This document shows, one piece after another, positions 7,994 through 15,961 of a DNA stretch of 64,000 bases (the first letter of the stretch is position 1; the number at the start of each line of letters is the position of its first letter). A program made the position numbers and the translations under genes. The DNA lies in the NCBI RefSeq assembly GCF_004377485.1, contig NZ_SNTY01000025.1:124001-188000 (forward strand). Reading direction: 5' to 3'. This DNA comes from Alkanindiges illinoisensis (GTDB taxonomy: Bacteria; Pseudomonadota; Gammaproteobacteria; Pseudomonadales; Moraxellaceae). The notes under the pieces are model-generated. The model did no database searches. It had not been told where the DNA came from and saw nothing but the letters and a program-made list of their open reading frames with translations.

Positions 7994-9469
7994 TTACTCA
8001 ACCCGTTCGCCATGCTGGGTAATATCCAGACCTTCGCGTTCCTGTTCTTCATTTACACGCAGGCCAATGATGACATCTACAATCTTCAGCAGGATAAAGG
8101 TCACGACACCACTATAAATGATCGTAGCCAGTACGCCTTCTGCCTGAATCCACAATTGCTTGCCCAGTGATGGCAGCTCAAGGCCAGCTGCAGCAACCAC
8201 TTCACTGTTCACACACACGGCTGTCAGCATGGCACCCACAATACCGCCAACTGCATGCAGACCAAAGGCATCCAGTGCATCGTCTGCTTTAAGCATACGC
8301 TTGAGAGAAGTCGTTCCCCAGAAGCATACTACGCCACCAATCAGACCCATCACCAGTGCACCACCTACACCGACAAAACCAGCAGCAGGGGTAATTACCA
8401 CCAGACCAGCCACCGCACCGGATGCACCACCCAGTACTGATGCCTTGCCACGCACAAAGCGCTCGGCAAGCAGCCAGGCAAATGCTGCAGCAGCAGCAGC
8501 AACCTGAGTTACCAGAATTGCCATGCTGGCACGACTGCCCGCACCCAGCGCGCTACCACCGTTAAAGCCAAACCAGCCCACCCACAGCAAGCTTGCACCA
8601 ATTACAGTTAAGGTCAGGTTATGGGGAGCCATGGCTTCCTTACCAAAACCAATACGCTTGCCAAGGACATAGGCCGCAACCAAACCAGCCACACCCGAGT
8701 TGATGTGAACCACGGTACCACCGGCAAAATCCAGTGCACCCGCATCAAATAACCAGCCGCCAGCCGCCCAGACCCAGTGGGTAATCGGTGCATACACGGC
8801 AACCACCCACAATGCAATAAACAGCATAAAAGCAGAGTACTTCATGCGGTCAGCCACCGAACCACTTAAAATGGCCACGGTAATGATGGCAAAAGTCATC
8901 TGGAAAATCACAAACAGGCTTTCAGGAATTGTGCCGCTTAAGGCATCAAATGCAACGCCGTTGAGTAAGACCTTGCCCAGGTTACCGATATAGGCACCGT
9001 CACCGGAAAATGCCAGCGAATAACCCACAATTACCCACAACAAGCTCACCACAATGGTGGCAGACAGGCTGTACATCATGGTGCTGAGTACGTTTTTCTT
9101 GCGCACCATACCGCCGTAAAATAATGCCAGACCCGGAATGGTCATCAGCAGGACCAGCGCAGTTGAGGTCAGAATCCATGCTGTATCGCCAGTATCCACT
9201 TTAGGCGTTGCTTCTGCCGCAGGCGCAGGCGCTTCAGTGGCTGGCGCGGTTTGTTCAGCCGCCGCAGCCACCGGGACATTTGCATTGTCCGGTGCTGTGG
9301 CCATGGCGGTATTGTCACTGGTGGCAGGTACAGCAGTTTCTGTGGTTGCAGTTGCTGTCGTTGCATCTTGTGTAGCAGCTTCTGGCATCGTTGCAGGCGC
9401 TTCTGCCCATACACTTGCTGATGTTAGAAGTGCACTGGATAAGCCCAGCGCAAGTAACATGTGTTTCAT
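7994..9469 (-). CDS. amtB: AmtB, ammonium transporter
   Basis: An inner-membrane ammonium channel of the Amt/Rh family, 491 residues. A signal peptide (residues 1-22, ending ASVWA) is followed by about 70 residues very rich in Ala, Thr and Pro (23-95), then eleven predicted membrane helices beginning at TAWILTSTALVL. Family motifs include GLALFYGGMVRKKNVLSTMM and DFAGGTVVHINSG. The start is set at 9469; an in-frame start at 9487 adds six residues before the signal peptide. It lies 74 bp after glnK, whose product blocks the channel when nitrogen is plentiful, and shares glnK's sigma-54 type promoter. Confidence 0.95.
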   Translation of the reverse strand: MKHMLLALGLSSALLTSASVWAEAPATMPEAATQDATTATATTETAVPATSDNTAMATAPDNANVPVAAAAEQTAPATEAPAPAAEATPKVDTGDTAWILTSTALVLLMTIPGLALFYGGMVRKKNVLSTMMYSLSATIVVSLLWVIVGYSLAFSGDGAYIGNLGKVLLNGVAFDALSGTIPESLFVIFQMTFAIITVAILSGSVADRMKYSAFMLFIALWVVAVYAPITHWVWAAGGWLFDAGALDFAGGTVVHINSGVAGLVAAYVLGKRIGFGKEAMAPHNLTLTVIGASLLWVGWFGFNGGSALGAGSRASMAILVTQVAAAAAAFAWLLAERFVRGKASVLGGASGAVAGLVVITPAAGFVGVGGALVMGLIGGVVCFWGTTSLKRMLKADDALDAFGLHAVGGIVGAMLTAVCVNSEVVAAAGLELPSLGKQLWIQAEGVLATIIYSGVVTFILLKIVDVIIGLRVNEEQEREGLDITQHGERVE

Positions 9470-9543
9470 TGTGTCTTCCCCCAACACAGGATCAATGCGT
9501 TATTTTGGTTACAGCAAAGTCCATGCCATGATTATCGTCGGTG

Positions 9544-9936
<393 letters not shown>

Positions 9937-9959
9937 ACAGCATCAATTGTGGGGGAAAC

Positions 9960-9981
9960 AAAAAAGGCCGCTGACGCGACC
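9960..9981 (-). terminator. Terminator of the first torF gene
   Basis: On the minus strand GGTCGC, loop GTCA, GCGGCC and then T6 form a compact hairpin 34 bp after the torF stop. It separates the torF transcript from the glnK promoter. Confidence 0.7.
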
Positions 9982-10014
9982 CTCTTTATAACGTATTTGA
10001 CTGTCAAGTTGTAC

Positions 10015-10797
10015 CTAGAATGTTTTACTGATGCTCAGTTGTACCGTACCATCGCAGGCTTTTTTATCAACGCATTCACTGTCTTTTAGGCTGGTTTCTA
10101 CCCAAGCCAGTTCGGTAGTCAGGCCCTGCACACCAAAGCTGGTGCCCAGCTTATAGTCGATATAGCTATCATCATTACTGGTTGTGCCCAGCGCGCGGTT
10201 CATCATGTGGCTATTCTTGAACAGGTTATAGCCAATACCAGCCACCAGTCCAAAACCGGTATCCTTGATGGGTGCGGTATAATTGGCACTGAAATACCAG
10301 AAGTTGTCGGACTGGTTAAAATAATCATTGGAATAATTTGCCCCAACCATCAGGTTATCTTCCTTGATCACGCTACCAGCAAGGCTTAAACGGCCAAACA
10401 GCTCATTATAGTCGGGCTGTTTGCTGCCCGGCGCAGAATCGCCTGAGCCTGCATACATATAGCGGATATAGCCCACATCCAGTGTGGTATCACGGTTTGG
10501 AATCAGATTGAGCTTGGTGGCATAGCCCAGCACGCCGTCAATTTCGGCAGTGCTGTTGCCGCTGACATTTGAGGCCCACAGGCTGGCATAGGTGCCTGAT
10601 TCATGGTTAAAGTTAACGGCACCCTGAATGGCAGGATTATTACTGGTTTGCGAAATACCACGGAAACGGTAATCCGTAGACAGTGTTACATTGCCAGTGG
10701 TGGTTACACCCGGAACAGTAATCACATCGGCGGCCTGAACATGGCTCATCAGGGCCAAGACACAGCCTGTAACTGCAATTTGTTTTAATCCTTTCAT
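10015..10797 (-). CDS. TorF family putative porin (TIGR02001), copy 1
   Basis: A 260-residue outer-membrane beta-barrel candidate. The signal peptide spans residues 1-22 (ending SHVQA). The mature start ADVITVPGVTTTGNV and the signature TDYRFRGISQTSNNPAIQG are typical of the TIGR02001/TorF family; the C-terminus ends with alternating hydrophobic residues and Phe (LSISKTF), as expected for BAM-inserted proteins. It is a paralogue of the protein at 13068-13868. Location directly upstream of glnK-amtB suggests a link with nitrogen compounds, but substrate and pore activity are unknown. ATG at 10797 preferred over GTG at 10800. No sigma-54 site was seen upstream. Confidence 0.85.
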   Translation of the reverse strand: MKGLKQIAVTGCVLALMSHVQAADVITVPGVTTTGNVTLSTDYRFRGISQTSNNPAIQGAVNFNHESGTYASLWASNVSGNSTAEIDGVLGYATKLNLIPNRDTTLDVGYIRYMYAGSGDSAPGSKQPDYNELFGRLSLAGSVIKEDNLMVGANYSNDYFNQSDNFWYFSANYTAPIKDTGFGLVAGIGYNLFKNSHMMNRALGTTSNDDSYIDYKLGTSFGVQGLTTELAWVETSLKDSECVDKKACDGTVQLSISKTF

Positions 10798-11110
10798 CAC
10801 ATCACCCTTAAAATAGTTAACCCTAAATAAATACTTTCAATTTGCCAAATTCGCTGGCAATTAGTGTCGCTACATGGTTTCTGGCAGGCATGGCCTTATG
10901 CAGATTTTTCCATGTTCGACATCATTATTGATTGATCATGCATAAAATTGTTTCCAAATGCTACAAGAAAACTTAATTCTGTATTTTTACTTTAGACTTT
11001 TGCGATTACACTTTTACTTAATCAATAAAAACCTCAAGATTTTATGCGGTTTTTTTATTCTTATTTTCCATATACTGATTTTACGCCTCAAAATGGAGCA
11101 TTAATTCACC
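10798..11110. other. AT-rich intergenic region between torF and ubiK
   Basis: About 310 bases between two divergently transcribed genes, so it should hold both promoters. It contains only scattered AT-rich stretches and a weak AAAAACC/GGTTTTT pairing near 11027-11055. I see no gene, no clear operator and no sigma-54 site here. Confidence 0.4.
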
Positions 11111-11353
11111 ATGATAGAGCAATTGCTTCAAGCCATTCTGGAACAGCTTCAAGAACCCAGAGCCGATCTGGAAAAAAACCTGCGCGCCCTGTTATCCGAG
11201 ATGATTACCCGTATGGATCTGGTTAGTCAGGAAGAATTCCTGCGCCAGCAAACTGCATTACTGAATGCTCAGAAAAATATTGCTAACTTGTTAGTCGAGA
11301 TTGAAACATTAACTGAAAAAGTTGCATTACTGGAGAGCCCAGCCGCACCCTAA
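11111..11353 (+). CDS. ubiK: UbiK-family ubiquinone accessory factor (YqiC/BMFP)
   Basis: An 80-residue helical protein. Members of this family assist aerobic ubiquinone biosynthesis with UbiJ and form trimeric coiled coils. Seen here: an N-terminal helix (IEQLLQAILEQL), the central MDLVSQEEFLRQQTALLNAQ segment typical of the BMFP domain (DLVTREEFDVQ in relatives), and a C-terminal coiled coil with heptad leucines ending ...VALLE. It lies 113 bp upstream of comM in the same direction, a frequent neighbour in gammaproteobacteria. Confidence 0.85.
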   Translation: MIEQLLQAILEQLQEPRADLEKNLRALLSEMITRMDLVSQEEFLRQQTALLNAQKNIANLLVEIETLTEKVALLESPAAP

Positions 11354-11377
11354 CCGCGCATTTTTACCTGTACAATT

Positions 11378-11403
11378 TAAGTAACTGTACAATCCAAGCT
11401 GCG
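11378..11403 (+). repeat. CTGTACAAT direct repeat before comM
   Basis: The 9-mer CTGTACAAT occurs at 11378-11386 and again at 11395-11403, 17 bp apart, in the 113-bp spacer before comM. TGTACA is itself palindromic, so this could be a pair of regulator half-sites. No regulator is assigned. Confidence 0.4.
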
Positions 11404-11466
11404 TACTTTTTAATCATTGTTTATTTAAAATCATTAAATCTTTAAAACAATAATTTAGGTTTTTTT

Positions 11467-12948
11467 ATGTCATTTGCTGTTGTAACGTCCCGGGCAGCGC
11501 TCGGCCTGCATGCACCTGAAGTTCAGGTTGAAGTGCATTTAAGTCAGGGATTACCTGCCCTCACCATTGTTGGACTGCCCGAAGCTGCCGTGCGTGAAAG
11601 CAAGGATCGGGTGCGTTCTGCCATTATCAATAGCGGGTTTGAATTTCCCAGCCGTCGTCTGACCATTAATCTGGCGCCTGCCGACCTGCCCAAAGAAGGC
11701 GCCAGACTGGATTTACCGATTGCGCTGGGTATTCTGGCGGCCAGTGGCCAACTGGATGCTGATACCCTGCATGACAAGGAATTTGTGGGCGAACTGGCCT
11801 TAAATGGCGAACTGCGTCCAGTAATGGGTGTGCTGGCTGTGGCCCGCGCCGCGCATCTGGCCAAACGACCATTGCTGGTGCCTCACGGTAATGGCAATGA
11901 AGCCGCCAAAATTCCAGAGGCACGGATTTATGCGGCAGGCACGCTCAAGCAGATTTGCGCACACTTGCAACAGGTGGAACACTTAGCTCTTGTTCAGCAC
12001 CAGCCACTTGCCCAGCAAATTAACCTGCCGGATATGGCCGATGTGAAAGGCCAGCATCGGGCACGCCGCGCGCTGGAAATTGCAGCAGCAGGTGGCCATT
12101 CACTGTTGTTTTGTGGACCACCCGGTACTGGAAAAACCCTGCTGGCATCCCGTTTGCCCGGTATTCTGCCGCCACTGAATGATGAAGAAAGCCTGGAAGT
12201 GGCCAGCGTGTATTCGATTGCCAATCATGGGTTAAATTTTGGCGAACGGCCTTTTCGTGCGCCGCATCATACCGCATCAGCCGCTGCACTAGTGGGTGGT
12301 GGCTCACAACCACGCCCCGGTGAAATCAGTCTGGCCCATTATGGCGTCCTGTTTCTGGATGAGCTGCCGGAGTTTGACCGCAAGGTGCTGGAAGTATTGC
12401 GCCAGCCGCTGGAATCCAAGGAAGTGGTGATTTCACGGGCAGCGCGGCAAATTACCTTTCCGGCCAATTTTCAACTGGTGGCCGCCATGAATCCCTGTCC
12501 CTGCGGTTATGCGTCTGATAGCAGCCAGCGCTGCAAATGTACACCGGATATGGTCAAGCGTTATCGGGGTCGTTTGTCCGGGCCATTGCTGGATCGCATT
12601 GATTTGCATATTGAAGTGCCTGCCCTGCCCGCCAGTGATTTGCAGTCACGAACAGCAGGTGAAAGCTCAGCCAGTGTGCGCACCCGGGTGATTGCAGCAC
12701 GCCAGCGCCAGATTAAACGGCAAGGCCTGAGTAATGCAGCCTTGAATCCGCAACTGCTGGACCAGTTTGCAGTACTGGGTGAGCCTGAGCAAAAAATTAT
12801 CCAGCTGGCACAGCAGCGCCTGAACCTGTCAGCGCGGGCCTATCACCGGATTTTACGGGTGGCACGCACCATTGCAGATCTGGCAGACAGTGAGGTAATT
12901 ACTACTAGTCATCTGACCGAAGCCTTAAGCTACCGGGGTCAAGGCTAA
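11467..12948 (+). CDS. comM: ComM/YifB, Mg-chelatase-like AAA+ ATPase
   Basis: A 493-residue hexameric helicase-like ATPase; ComM promotes branch migration when transforming DNA is integrated into the chromosome. The N-terminal ChlI-like domain spans residues 1 to about 165 (SRAALGLHAPEVQVEV, INLAPADLPKEGARLDLP). The AAA+ core has Walker A GPPGTGKT at 217-224, Walker B VLFLDELPEF near 293-302, and sensor region AAMNPCPCGY followed by a CKC cysteine cluster. The C-terminal ComM domain carries the RAYHRILRVARTIADL helix. Its presence is consistent with natural competence in this lineage but does not prove it. Confidence 0.94.
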   Translation: MSFAVVTSRAALGLHAPEVQVEVHLSQGLPALTIVGLPEAAVRESKDRVRSAIINSGFEFPSRRLTINLAPADLPKEGARLDLPIALGILAASGQLDADTLHDKEFVGELALNGELRPVMGVLAVARAAHLAKRPLLVPHGNGNEAAKIPEARIYAAGTLKQICAHLQQVEHLALVQHQPLAQQINLPDMADVKGQHRARRALEIAAAGGHSLLFCGPPGTGKTLLASRLPGILPPLNDEESLEVASVYSIANHGLNFGERPFRAPHHTASAAALVGGGSQPRPGEISLAHYGVLFLDELPEFDRKVLEVLRQPLESKEVVISRAARQITFPANFQLVAAMNPCPCGYASDSSQRCKCTPDMVKRYRGRLSGPLLDRIDLHIEVPALPASDLQSRTAGESSASVRTRVIAARQRQIKRQGLSNAALNPQLLDQFAVLGEPEQKIIQLAQQRLNLSARAYHRILRVARTIADLADSEVITTSHLTEALSYRGQG

Positions 12949-12987
12949 AACTGCAAAAACTAACATTCGCTATATGACGCCTGCAAT

Positions 12988-13017
12988 AAAAAAGAGCTGA
13001 ATCATCAGCTCTTTTTT
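12988..13017. terminator. Bidirectional terminator, comM / torF copy 2
   Basis: The perfect stem AGAGCTGA / TCAGCTCT with loop ATCA (12993-13012) is flanked by A6 and T6. It serves both convergent genes. Confidence 0.88.
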
Positions 13018-13067
13018 AGCTTTATCTGCGGGTGCAAAATAAATTGCAGCCATTCAATTCTAAGCCA

Positions 13068-13868
13068 TTAGAATGACTTGCTTAAGCTAAATACCGCCGA
13101 AGTGGTATAGGGTTTTTCAGCACCGCTACTAAAGCCGCTAGTACTCACATTCGTACCAATGGCCGCCAGCTCAGCCGTTACGCCCTGAATACCAAAATTA
13201 ACACCGACCTTATAATCAACGTAGTTGTCGTCGCTGCCATCACCGCCAACAGCTTGCGCCATCATGGCCTTGTTTTTAAACTTGTTGTAGCCCACGCTGC
13301 CCACAAAGCCAAAACCAGTGTCGGCAATAGGCGCACTATAGCTGGCGTTAAAGTTCCAGAATTCATCCGACTGGTTAAAATACTCATTGGAATACGTCAC
13401 ACTACCACTAAGGCTATCGCCTTTTACCAGACTATCGGCAAAGGTCAGCTTGCCATACACTTCATTATAATCAGGCTGCTCATTGCCAGGGGCTGAATCA
13501 CCAGTACCAAAATAACCATAGCGGATATAGCCAACATCCAGAGTTGGTGTCAGGGTTGCACTTAAAGGGAGTGCTGTAGCATAGCCAATGGTGGCGTCCA
13601 TTTCTGCCGAGTTGGAATGGCCTACGCTACTAATATTGGAACCCCATAAACCCAGATACAAGCCTGAAGCATGGGTAAAAGCCAGGCCACCTTGCACAGC
13701 GGGATTATTGCTGGTCTGGGAAATGCCACGAAAACGGTAGTCGGTGGTCATGGCAACACTGCCCGTGGTAGTTACATTTGGAATGCTGATCACATCCGCT
13801 GCAAATGCACCATTAATTGCACCCATCAGGGTTACTGAAGCTACCAGAGTTTTTAAACCAAATTTCAT
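13068..13868 (-). CDS. TorF family putative porin (TIGR02001), copy 2
   Basis: A 266-residue outer-membrane beta-barrel candidate with a signal peptide (residues 1-23, ending NGAFA) and mature start ADVISIPNVTTTGSV. It shares with copy 1 the block TDYRFRGISQTSNNPA, the VGYIRYGYFGTGDSAPG segment, the NQSDEFWNFNASYSAPI segment and the terminal LSKSF. Copy 1 lies 2.3 kb away in the same orientation with ubiK and comM between, so this is an old, dispersed duplication. A sigma-54 type promoter 60 bp upstream implies nitrogen-regulated expression. The function of the family is not established. Confidence 0.85.
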   Translation of the reverse strand: MKFGLKTLVASVTLMGAINGAFAADVISIPNVTTTGSVAMTTDYRFRGISQTSNNPAVQGGLAFTHASGLYLGLWGSNISSVGHSNSAEMDATIGYATALPLSATLTPTLDVGYIRYGYFGTGDSAPGNEQPDYNEVYGKLTFADSLVKGDSLSGSVTYSNEYFNQSDEFWNFNASYSAPIADTGFGFVGSVGYNKFKNKAMMAQAVGGDGSDDNYVDYKVGVNFGIQGVTAELAAIGTNVSTSGFSSGAEKPYTTSAVFSLSKSF

Positions 13869-13928
13869 TGTGCACGCTCCCCAAGAACGATCTGTGTTTT
13901 AAATGACGACGCTGTCATATTTCCTTAA

Positions 13929-13944
13929 TACAATTGGCGTGCCA
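13929..13944 (-). promoter_or_regulatory. Sigma-54 promoter of torF copy 2
   Basis: The minus strand reads TGGCACGCCAATTGTA, a near-perfect match to TGGCACG-N4-TTGCW with correct GG-N10 spacing; only the -12 C is replaced by T. It lies about 60 bp upstream of the ATG. A GGTGC half-site resembling part of an NtrC site is at 14045-14049, but no full site was recognised. The rest of 13945-14130 is AT-rich without other signals. Confidence 0.7.
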
Positions 13945-14133
13945 ATATTTATTTTTATACTCAAGCTATTGATATTAATAATTTATTCTTGAGATTTTAA
14001 TTTTTAACCAACAAAAATCTGGTTACAAGTTAGTCGGTCATTTTGGTGCGTTTTTAAAGAATACAAAAAAGAACGCCTTAAAACAGGGCATTTTTTAATC
14101 TGGTTTATTTTTATCATCTTGTGGGAATAGCCA

Positions 14134-14176
14134 TAAAAAAATCCGTCCTCTCGTTAAACAAGGAACGGATTTTTGG
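14134..14176 (-). terminator. Terminator of ppa
   Basis: AAAAATCCGTCCT pairs with AGGAACGGATTTTT (one bulged base) around an 11-base loop. The A run to the left becomes the T tract in the leftward direction, ending ppa about 30 bp after its stop. Confidence 0.8.
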
Positions 14177-14203
14177 GCAATAGCCTTTTAAAGCCAGTGC
14201 AGC

Positions 14204-14731
14204 TTAATTTTTAGCGGCTTCAATGGCTTTTAATACTTCAGCCTTGGCAACATCACTGCCTTCCCAGCCACTGATTTTTACCCACTTGCCAGGTTCAAGA
14301 TCTTTGTAGTGGCTAAAGAAATGTTCAATTTGCTTGATCAGCAGTTCTGGCAGATCAGTATATTCCTGCACGTTTTTGTACAGCGGGGTCAGTTTTTCAT
14401 GCGGTACAGCAACCAGCTTGGCATCAATCCCACCGTCATCTTCCATTTTCAGCTTGCCAACCGGACGGCAGCGAATTACAGAGCCAGCAACGACCGGATA
14501 AGGCGTGACCACCAGCACATCCAGCGGGTCGCCATCTTCGGACAGGGTGTTTGGCACATAGCCATAATTGGCCGGATAAAACATGGGCGTGCCCATGAAG
14601 CGGTCAACAAACAGCGCATCAGAATCCTTGTCAATTTCATACTTGATCGGATCATGATTGGCAGGAATTTCAATGATCACATAGATATCATTGGGTGCAT
14701 CTTTACCGGGAGGAATGTTGTTGTAGCTCAT
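14204..14731 (-). CDS. ppa: Ppa, family I inorganic pyrophosphatase
   Basis: Hydrolyses pyrophosphate to phosphate, driving biosynthetic reactions in the cytosol. The 175-residue length and the signature DGDPLDV with metal ligands D66, D68 and D71 match the hexameric bacterial enzyme (D65, D67 and D70 in E. coli). The substrate-binding segments [11 protein letters not shown] and [12 protein letters not shown] are also intact. A perfect TATAAT is present on the minus strand at 14780-14775, 44 bp upstream of the ATG, although no good -35 box accompanies it. Confidence 0.97.
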   Translation of the reverse strand: MSYNNIPPGKDAPNDIYVIIEIPANHDPIKYEIDKDSDALFVDRFMGTPMFYPANYGYVPNTLSEDGDPLDVLVVTPYPVVAGSVIRCRPVGKLKMEDDGGIDAKLVAVPHEKLTPLYKNVQEYTDLPELLIKQIEHFFSHYKDLEPGKWVKISGWEGSDVAKAEVLKAIEAAKN

Positions 14732-14886
14732 AGGATCACTCTACTGCAAAAGGGTGGTTTAAAAAACGTGGCACATTATAGCCCTAAGTTGGCTCATCCG
14801 GCATCCATTGCAGCAGACATTGTGACGGATCATGCTAAAAATGCCTGACAGGATAGATAGCTATAGGCCAGACTAGCACTTGTGGT

Positions 14887-15282
14887 TCAAAGCCATGCAA
14901 TTAATAACAGTAAAAGTACCGGACACGCCATCGACAGCAACCAGAGGATACTGCGTAGTGTGGCCCAGTTGGCCAGATAGGCACAGCCATACAATAGTCG
15001 TAGCACCAGATACGCAATACTTAGATTAAAGGTAATAGCGGTAGGCACCACCAGATACTCTGCCAGCAGCACACTGGTTAAAAACAGCGGCAAGCTTTCA
15101 AAGCTGTTGAGCTGCACTGCATTGGCCCGCGCGGCCAGCCCTGTGGTGCGCGCCATAAATTCGCGTGGCTGCTGGTTATCCTTAAGGGTAAACCCGCCAC
15201 TTAGCTTGGCAATCCATGAAAATACATAAGGCAGCAAACACGCTGCCAAAATGACATAAATAAGGGAATTGATTGAACTCAT
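14887..15282 (-). CDS. MAPEG family membrane protein
   Basis: A 131-residue integral membrane protein with four predicted helices. The ARANAVQLNSFESLPLF segment (about 75-91) is the MAPEG motif (R-A-x3-N-x2-E-x2-P-F). MAPEG enzymes use glutathione on lipophilic substrates in eukaryotes; the roles of bacterial small members are mostly unknown. It is monocistronic, with ppa about 155 bp downstream on the same strand. The identification of the fold is good, an enzymatic role is not shown. Confidence 0.8.
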   Translation of the reverse strand: MSSINSLIYVILAACLLPYVFSWIAKLSGGFTLKDNQQPREFMARTTGLAARANAVQLNSFESLPLFLTSVLLAEYLVVPTAITFNLSIAYLVLRLLYGCAYLANWATLRSILWLLSMACPVLLLLLIAWL

Positions 15283-15438
15283 TGGCTGTTGTTAAAATTT
15301 AAAAAAACAGCACAACCTTAGCATAAGAATTTCTATAATAATGTGATTTTTTAGCCAATCGGCTCAATTTTTAACTGCAGATTTCCAGATGACTTTTTGT
15401 CTGCTTACTTCTTATTTTATTGTATGGGTTGCCTTTGT

Positions 15439-15855
15439 ATGCCTGATCCTGCTCACCTGCAAACTCCGGATTCTGATCCAGTAGCCCAGAATTCGCTTCA
15501 TACTGCACTGGCACAGCAACAGCAGTATGACAAACGCCTGAATAAAATTAGTATCGTTATAGCTATTATTCTGGCATTGATCGTTAATGTTATGGCGGCT
15601 AACCAGAATTTATATTCACTGCTGGCAACCTTTATGGTTACTGGCGTGTTTTTGATTTTAGCCAGTGTTTATCAACGCTCACTGTTATTGTTGTTGCCAT
15701 TGGTGCTAGTTTTTTGCCTGACGGATAACCTGCTAAGCCATCAGTTGCAGCTGGATTACGCGCATTTGTTCCTGCAGTTGGGTGCCATGGGTAGTTTTAC
15801 TGCGCTGTTTCGCTTGTCCCGGCCTTATTTAATTAAAATGATGCAGAAATTTTAA
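15439..15855 (+). CDS. Small membrane protein, function unknown
   Basis: From the ATG at 15439 the product has 138 residues: a hydrophilic N-terminal tail of about 35 residues (Gln-rich, QQQQYDKRLNK), then closely spaced hydrophobic segments (ISIVIAIILALIVNVMAA; LLATFMVTGVFLILASVY; LLLLLPLVLVFCLTDNLL) and a C-terminal amphipathic stretch. It is probably an inner-membrane protein with three membrane spans. In-frame alternative starts are ATG 15424 and TTG 15397; none has a strong ribosome binding site, so the start is uncertain. I recognise no family. A terminator follows 55 bp after the stop. Confidence 0.6.
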   Translation: MPDPAHLQTPDSDPVAQNSLHTALAQQQQYDKRLNKISIVIAIILALIVNVMAANQNLYSLLATFMVTGVFLILASVYQRSLLLLLPLVLVFCLTDNLLSHQLQLDYAHLFLQLGAMGSFTALFRLSRPYLIKMMQKF

Positions 15856-15910
15856 CAATTATTAACTTTTTAAAAGTTTTTTTAGCGTTTGTTTTTCAAC
15901 ATTTAGGTAT

Positions 15911-15940
15911 AAAAAAGCAGCCCATCAGGACTGCTTTTTT
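15911..15940. terminator. Bidirectional terminator
   Basis: AAAAAAGCAG and CTGCTTTTTT pair perfectly around a ten-base loop between the small membrane protein gene and the convergent fadD. Confidence 0.9.
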
Positions 15941-15961
15941 AGTTACATGACTGCAAAAATC

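Noticed and set aside
14768-14783. Sigma-54-like TGGCAC...GC near ppa
   Set aside because: The GG-GC spacing is nine, not ten, bases and no rightward gene follows; the stretch is better explained by the ppa -10 box on the other strand.
14309-14848. 179-codon rightward ORF opposite ppa
   Set aside because: Antisense to a universally conserved enzyme; the composition reflects the complementary strand.
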